DNA of 64,000 nucleotides from positions 1,658,269-1,722,268 of the forward strand of contig CAJINV010000017.1 of the NCBI GenBank assembly GCA_905178155.1. Direction: 5' to 3'. Positions 57,601 through 64,000 of this stretch are shown here, piece after piece. The stretch is from Amoebophrya sp. A120. Its lineage: Eukaryota > Sar > Dinophyceae > Syndiniales > Amoebophryaceae. Made by a program: the position numbers and the translations under genes. How positions within the stretch are numbered: position 1 is the stretch's first letter; each line of letters begins with the position of its first letter. The notes under the pieces were generated by a model. It was given only the letters and a program-made list of their open reading frames with translations. It ran no database searches and was not told the DNA's origin.

Positions 57601-60600
57601 TGTACTGCTCCAAGTGCTTTTTGAAATAGTGCAGGAACGCGTAAGTGTCTTTGTGAATCGAGATGGCTTGCAGATTTTGCCTCGATCCCGGGTAGGAGGG
57701 GAACAGAAAATCCTGGCGCCAGGAACGAATTGCGGTCGGGGCGAGAGAGGAGATAAGAGAAGAAGAACCTCCCGATGCTGATGATCCCGATGACATTTGC
57801 AGATACCGGTCGTAACGGGGCGGGCGAGAAGCGCCGTCGGCTGAAGAACTAGTCGCGCCTTCTGTACTAGAGATCCCACTAGCTGCCGCAAAATCGTCCT
57901 CCTCGTCTTCGAATCCAAACAACCGCCTCTCTCGCAACATACCAGAAGCATTGCCTGTTGTAGTAGTGCCGTTTATCGACGAGGAATTCGCATCTTGGTA
58001 CTGCTGTCCACCACCAGCAACATCAGAACTAGTTTCGTTAGAAGCTGCAGTCGCGTTGCTCGCATTTTTTCTATCACTATCACTAGCCACCTCAGGAACC
58101 GTCGTCGTTGTGGTACTGGTCGTGAACGCCATTTTCAACTTGTAAATCCGGATCCTCTTCCCCGCCAACCTCCGTTGCGAATACGCGAACGCGTCGTTGG
58201 ACCAGAACAACTCGCCGGTTTTCACCAGCGACTCGGCACTGCCCCGCTCCGGCGACGGCTCGGACAGCAAGCCAAACCCTTCCGCGGACAAAGGCGTCGT
58301 GCAACAGACATCCTGGTCGCGAAACAGACCGATCCGGAACTGCACCGACGCGTTTTGCGCCTCGTGGATGTAGTGGGTTAGAGTGTGATACTCAATATCC
58401 TCCTCCGTCGCATTCGATCCGTTCGTCGAATTGACGTCAAAATCTTCGTCGTCTTGAAGAACGAGAGAGGACCCTGATGCTGAACTATGGCTGCTCATGT
58501 TAGTCGTGTCATTTGAAGCACTAGTGTTCATCATTCCACCACCCATCGACGTGTTAGTACTCGTCCCATTTGATGTTTGTTGGTGCATCGTCAGCACCCT
58601 TCTGTAGTCGACGATCCCAACATCGCTGTCCGTGTCTTCATCGAACCCGAACTCGACGAAGTCTTCGTTCTGTTCCAACACTCTTGGTTGCATTTTACTT
58701 CCCATCCTGTTCCCAGCTACGGTCGTGTAATAAACCGTCCTGACCCGTCTTGCAGTCTGTCGCGAGATCGCATGGAAGATCAGTTTCGACAAGTGGCGAT
58801 GCGCGTGGCAATGGTGATGATCGTTGCTCGTGAAGTTTTCGTTTGTTTCTCGAATTGGATTTGGCTCGCGGAAGAACAAGCTGTCGTACCCTGACTTGAA
58901 GAGCGGGTTCTTGACCCGGTTGAAAGCGCCAACAGAGAGGTACGGTTCTTGATTCGGCTGGAACAGCGTGTTCGAACTGGTTTCGTGAAGATGGAGCGAA
59001 CTGGTGTCCTCTGAGTCTGTCGCACTGTTGGCCGTTGCGGTTCCATTTGCGTTCATTCCCGAAACGCCGCCACTGTGAAGTCTCTGCACCGCATGCGACG
59101 TGCCATTTCGCGCAGTGAGGTTTCTCTCCTCGATCGGCATCGCGCACATCGATGAGCTAGTGCTGTTTTCGCTCGCCACTCCTGTCGGAAACCCCTCGCC
59201 CAAAACCAAAGTCTCCCCGAGCACCAAGTCTTTTAAAGTTTTCGTGTCGACAAACCCCATATCGATATCAAAGTAGAAGTCGTAATACTGCGGCTCGCTT
59301 GCCACGTACGCATCGGCGGAGAAGTTCGACAGTTGATAGGTGAAATCCGGCGGCCCGTACGGCACTTGTCCACCAGGGAGGGAGAAAACATTTTTCTTGT
59401 CCTGCGACCGGAAGTTTTGGTTCATGTTCACTGTGCCAGTCATGAGGTCTCTTTCCATATCCACCACCTCGACACGCAACCCGCCGAAAAACCCCGGCTC
59501 GGCGTATTTGTTGGACACAAAGCTGGGCACGCCGGTGGATCCGCGGTAAAACCCATTTTTCCGCTCCGCATCCACAACTGTATCCAACAAAACCTCATTT
59601 GGATCAGAAAAGCGGTGGATCGAATGCGGTCCGTAGTCCTCTGCTGGGACGGTGAGTTTCTTGATTCCATTCCTTTCCTCGACGAAAACAGAACTCGTGT
59701 TGTGCTCCGCGTGCTCCCACGCCGGGCCGTCGTAGGAAAAAGCGGAATTGTCCACGGTGCCGTCGATTTGGATCGCGATTTCGGGGGAATAATACCCAAC
59801 CCACTCGTTGCCGTACAACTCAACTTCGCAGATGTGCAGTGGAATAGGGGACCCCAGGCCGATCTCCTCAAGCAATGGATTCGCACTCGACGCGTTCTGG
59901 TGCGCCTTTCCAAACAACCGGAACGTCCGGCCCGTGATGTCGCAGTCTTGGGATAACGCAACAGAAGTTGTGGTCGTCGGCGTCGGGGAGATCATCGAGT
60001 TTGTCGCGTTTGTCAAATTCAGCTCAACGAAGTCCGTTTCTTGGACCAACGGGCATGCTTTCGTCCCGTCAACGACTAAAATTGTGTTGGACAGCATTGC
60101 TTGCATGTCGAACGAAGTCGTGGTGTCACCACCAGCACCGAAAGAAGATCCACCAGCACTTGGACCGCCAGAACTAGAACTAGAACTGCCAATCTGCCCC
60201 TGTTGCGGCCCATGCACCATGATCCTCCGCAACCTCGTCGGCCTGGGGAGTTGGATTTCCAACACCGAGTAGATGAAGGACCAATCCGTCGTTTCAAACC
60301 ACTTGGTGCTGTTGTCAAATTCGTCCGTGTCATTTATGAGAGTGCACAGCTCGTCCCCCTCCCATTTGTATAGCATGAACGGCAATACAAGCACCAGCAA
60401 GAGTGCCGGTTTTGCATGACAAATTTGCACTGGAGTGTAGTGTTGTTTGGGCTGCCAGAACTTGTCATGCAAGCGGTGCCATGAGGCAAAGGCAAAGGGT
60501 GGATTGGGTATTTTGCATGACAAATGAGGGGGAGGGGGAGTTGTGCACTGGCATATCGTTTGTCAAATTTGTATTGTTCGGGTCGAAAAACTATGAAATG

Positions 60601-63600
60601 CAAAAGATTCGTAGTACTCCTACTCTGAGTTGTGCAATACATATACAACTTAGCTTAGCATGACACATGATATTTGTCATGCTGTTTTACCTTGGAAAGG
60701 ACATTTGTCAAGCATAGTTGCGATTAGGATTACTACGAGAAGTACGATATTATTGCAATGCATAAAAACTCCTCCGTCACATTCGGCTTTTGCGTTGCGG
60801 CGATCGCAAGGATCTCCTCGTCTGTGAGGATGCGAGATTTGACGCAGGTCTCCCTATTTCCGTCCACCGCGTTCAAGTCTAGTAAACTGCTGAAATCCGC
60901 GGAATTCTTCTCCACCGTCGCGCGCTGGACGATCGACGGCAGCTGCCTCTGCAAAGCAGCCTCGACCACTTTCTCGACTGAGTACGAAACCGAGTCGAGG
61001 TCTGTCGGGAGCGTAGTGGAGTTTTGCTCCGCCAAAGGTAGCATCTTGACCGTGGTCTGTTTTCTCGCGGTGACCCACTGCTCCTGCTTCCGGTAGTAGA
61101 TCGGCTCTTGGCCTCTATCCGGGTTCAGGGAGCTGCGGTCTATGATCTCTTCTGCGGTGAACAGAACTGTTTGTGAATATGTTCCAGATCCGGCGAAAAC
61201 CTCCCCACCATCGGGATTGTTGTTCATCGCACTTATCACGTTGTTTTTCGTTTCCCGGTTGTTGCAGTGTTCGGTGGTTTTGAACCAAAAGACATTTTCC
61301 ATCGGGTTCTGTACGAAACAACCGCAACTCTTGTCATTCAGGCACTTCTTTACCGCGTCTTCGAAATTCATGTTGAAGTACGCGTACTGTAAGTCGTACT
61401 CGAGATAGATCGGCTCGCAGACCGGGGTGTCATTGAAATTCGTCATATTATCGACTTCTAGTTGCGGGATGCAGTTGTTTTCCGTGTAGTTGCTGTCGTT
61501 TGATAGCAGTTGCATGGAGATGGACGTCGAAAATTGGCTGGAAATAACTCCTGAAGAACCAGCAGCAGAACCTCCACCTCCTCCGACGTGAATCTGTGTT
61601 GCCTGCGTCGCGCCGGAGATTGAGGAGGAATAGGCAGACGATCCGGTCGCTTGTGTCGTATTTTGTTGCGCACCACCAGAAATGGCATCCAAATCTCCGC
61701 CAGGGCCGACAACCTCCCCCACGAATCCGACCATCTTGAAGTGCGGAATCCGAATTTTCGCAAATTCGTCGATCACGTCCGGCCAACTTGTGAAGGTCGT
61801 GGTTCGGGTATGGAAGCGGTGAAATCAGGTAGAGTAAAGAGTAGCAGCGAATATCAATTTGCAATTTTTATGCAATGTCTTCTAATGCAGAAGCAAAAGC
61901 ATGGACATCATCACGGAAACATACAAAGATTGACGCGTTGATTTAGTGTGGTAACATTGCAACTTAACTCGTCTACTGCAACAGAGTGCAAACAGAAACA
62001 AGATTTCCCCCGACATAAGTTGTGGTCGTCGACGTCGTCGTGGTTGTCGTTGTGGTCGTCGACGTCAATGTAAATCCCTCCGGAAAAACCGCCAGCGCTA
62101 AAGACTCCCCGGTATCGGTCGTCTGCACCAAATCCATCACCTTCACATCCGCAAAACCGATCGCAAAGGCATCCGCACTCGCGGATAACACCGGGTCCGC
62201 GGCGATTGCTGTGGTTAACTCAGAGACGATTAACGAGCCAAACGTCTGGAGTTTCGAGTTGATTTCTGAACTTATCGCCTCAGCGATGTTCACCAGTGAG
62301 GAAACGGAGAAGGACTCGTCCTGCGCCTTCAAGAACGCGTCTTTGTCTCTCGTATACAGCGCGTCCGGCTCAGCAATGCTGTCGGACTGGCCGACGGAGT
62401 TGCGAGAAATGGTCATATCGTACTCGACACTGAGCATCACCTGGGACGTGGAGAGAAGACGCTTGTTCTCTGCGTCTGATTCTGCTGCTTGTTGATGAAA
62501 ACCTCCGCTTTGCAGCCTTCTTTTCTTCTTCTTCATTTTCTCCTCCTCATGCTCCCTTTTCTGCTTCGCCAAGTCCACCTGCGTCCTGACGACGTCGGAT
62601 ACAGCAGCAGCTTCAGATGAGCCCCCGGAATAGAAGTCCTCCCCGCCTGCAACTTCCGCTACTTGCTGCTTCGCCAACTTCCGCAACACCAGACTCGCTT
62701 CGTCGTCCGGGAATAGAGAATCTTCCCGCAGCGGCCGGGCTTCCTGCCGCGTCCGGATTTGCAGGTCCAAGTCATGGTCCGGCGTCGCCTGGTGGATTTC
62801 AAATTTTGAAGATAATTTTGACGGAGCTGATGCGAGGTGCTGTAACCCCCCCAAGTTAAAGCCAGGCTGTCCACCTCGTCCTCCTCCTTCCTGTAAAAGC
62901 GCCCTCGCCCGCAACGTGGCTAAAGACGTCACGACAATTGGCTTCGTCAAATTGAACTGGTTGCAATCTAGTCCCCCAGCCCCAGTCGCCTGCTGCGTGC
63001 TGTTCATGCTGTTCATCGCCTGACAGATCCCCAGCGCGATCGCCTTTTTGAACGCCTGACAGTCGGTAAAATTTGCTTCCAAGCTGTTCATCTTCTCCGT
63101 CGTGTCGCAATTGTCACTCACCCCCGCTTGCAGACTGACCGCACCGGAGAGGACGATGTCGGAGACCGTGCTCATACTGACGTTGATAAACCGCAAGTCC
63201 GCGTTTTTGTTCAGCAACGTCAACGCATCCTGCTCTTCCGCGATTTTGACAAACGGAGGGGATTGGACGACAATGGTTGAAACCGACAAGCCCCGGTTGC
63301 ACAGTTCGTAGATCCCGCGCGGGAACCGGTACTCAATCACCATAGAAGTCATCAAATCCGCGGTCAACCCCGCGTAGTACGTGTTGTTCACCTTCACAGG
63401 GCCGCCGTACTGCGCCAAGTCTTCCGTTTCCGTGTTGGCCAACGGTTTCGCGCCGTTCATCAATCGTATCGGGTACTTGCACGCTTTGCACTCGGTTTGT
63501 AATTCCGACAAGCACAGGTCGACGAGGGATTGTCCGACTTTCATGTTTTTCCCCAGTAGCTGTAGTTTTTCCAAATTCCCAGCGTAGGGAAAAAAAGGCG

Positions 63601-64000
63601 CTTTGCCGATGCTGTCCGCAACACCGAGAACGCCGTTGATCCAGAAGGTACCGATGTCGATCCAGTACGTCGTCATATCTTCCTTATCGGTTGTCCAACA
63701 GGCACGGTATTCCCTGGCGCGGGTTTTGGACCCCTGGAACAGGCGGTAGTCGACACCAGCAACGCCCGTCCTGACCTCATCACAGTCATCTTTCGGGGAG
63801 ATGATCACAATGTCCCCGCCGGAGGGGAGAACTTGCGCGTGGTGGGAGTCTGACTCGATCAGGGACTGTATCATGTCGGCAAAGGTGTAGGGCTGTTTAG
63901 TCTCCTCTCCTGTTGTTCCCTGATCTACTCCTTCCGATGGGGCACTTTCATGTGATGTCGTCGCCATAGTACTAGCACTTCCTTCTCCTCCACCAGCCGG
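48659..64000 (-). CDS. giant secreted Ser/Thr-rich multidomain protein (5' partial)
   Basis: The frame is open to the right edge, so the start may lie outside. One exon, about 60329-50894, codes for some 3,145 residues without a break. Degenerate G-x-Y-x-L-C-W modules recur (GGFYHLCWTVDP, LTGNYALCWNGD, APYYVCWKRF, GGKYSLAWCAVG, DYYHLCWGTG), usually followed by a V-x-GP step and an F-x-C-x-x-G-x-x-C step, as in large extracellular dinoflagellate proteins. Discoidin-like stretches (YYEIDFGKPIELQGIVVQ), a Cys motif like PAN domains (CLNDKSCGCF), poly-Thr and poly-Ser linkers and dibasic sites (RRRRL, KKRRL) are present. Many N-x-S/T sites fit secretion. 3' exons: 50707-50388, about 50190-50070, about 49870-49678, about 49490-49460, about 49253-49075 and 48710-48659. 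GT-AG junctions restore GGKYSLAWC and MGVTGQATI. No C-terminal membrane anchor was seen. Confidence 0.75.
49496..49672. mobile_element. intron-forming TIR element (introner)
   Basis: TATCCACAGTAAATTTCCTG at the left and GGGAAATTCATA at the right, with a duplicated TACGGGAAATTTGTATTGCAT block near the right end. Flanks TGTTG/ACGCA do not match. A short exon (RNLDFANQMG) lies on its coding-strand 3' side. Confidence 0.65.
60335..60555. mobile_element. intron-forming TIR element, GAGAGTGCAC family
   Basis: TATGAGAGTGCACAGC at the left and GTTGTGCACTGGCATA at the right. Flanks TCATT/TCGTT (4 of 5). Excision joins NLTND to TDEFDNST. The element stays open in the host frame, so the long open frame falsely begins inside it. 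Confidence 0.9.
60592..60765. mobile_element. intron-forming TIR element, TGCAAAAG family
   Basis: TATGAAATGCAAAAGATTCG at the left and CGATATTATTGCAATGCATA at the right. Perfect duplication AAAAC (60587-60591, 60766-60770). With 60335-60555 it bounds an exon of about 31 nt coding for FDPNNTNLTND. Confidence 0.92.
61809..62017. mobile_element. intron-forming TIR element within a poly-Thr linker
   Basis: TATGGAAGCGGTGAAATC at the left and GATTTCCCCCGACATA at the right. Target copies are not recognisable. Excision joins the poly-Thr run to TTFTSWPDVIDEF in frame. Confidence 0.72.

Noticed and set aside
1-64000. tRNA or rRNA genes
   Set aside because: None recognised by eye on either strand; a covariance-model search was not possible here.

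Overview
This window looks like nuclear DNA of an alveolate of the dinoflagellate lineage. The best guess is a parasitic syndinian such as Amoebophrya. Genes are long and split into many exons, on both strands, with no operons. Many introns are short elements with terminal inverted repeats (TIRs), flanked by 5-bp target duplications and spliced without GT-AG ends. A giant Ser/Thr-rich secreted protein carries repeated G-x-Y-x-L-C-W modules like those of dinoflagellate extracellular proteins. The organism is an inference. The intron structure is read directly from the sequence.

Layout. At 1-1925 (+) lies the 3' part of a La-family RNA-binding protein ending in a DUF3223-like domain. At 3358-6869 (+) lies a secreted or membrane Cys-rich protein of 906 residues, split by three TIR introns. 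From 6.9 to 10.9 kb there is a GC-rich, repeat-filled stretch with no convincing gene. At about 10.9-14.75 kb (+) and 15.9-17.5 kb (+) lie two multi-exon genes of unknown function, and at 18.49-18.86 kb (-) a possible 100-residue gene beside a very AT-rich stretch. Two large genes of unknown function follow, at 19.88-24.29 kb (+) and 24.54-29.19 kb (+), then more dispersed repeats. On the minus strand come a membrane protein with a C-terminal anchor (31.89-34.89 kb), a protein with about five bacterial-type PH domains interrupted by at least 14 TIR introns (35.75-44.29 kb), a repeat-flanked hypothetical gene (46.39-47.34 kb), and the giant extracellular protein (48.66 kb to beyond the right edge).

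The main result is the intron-element system. About twenty elements of 110-375 bp begin 5'-TAT(G/C) and end (C/G)ATA-3', have family-specific TIRs, and usually carry an internal GCATGACAAA or TTTGTCATGC motif. Removing an element plus one target copy joins the flanking codons exactly. In several cases this rebuilds a domain signature, for example a PH-domain strand at 37.4-37.8 kb. The same TIR families recur in different genes, so the elements have spread recently. Conventional GT-AG introns, some of only 36-75 nt, occur in the same genes.

The genes share no evident pathway. Several encode secretory or membrane-associated proteins. The PH-repeat gene may bind membranes, but that is inference. 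No tRNA, rRNA, CRISPR array or virus gene was recognised by eye.
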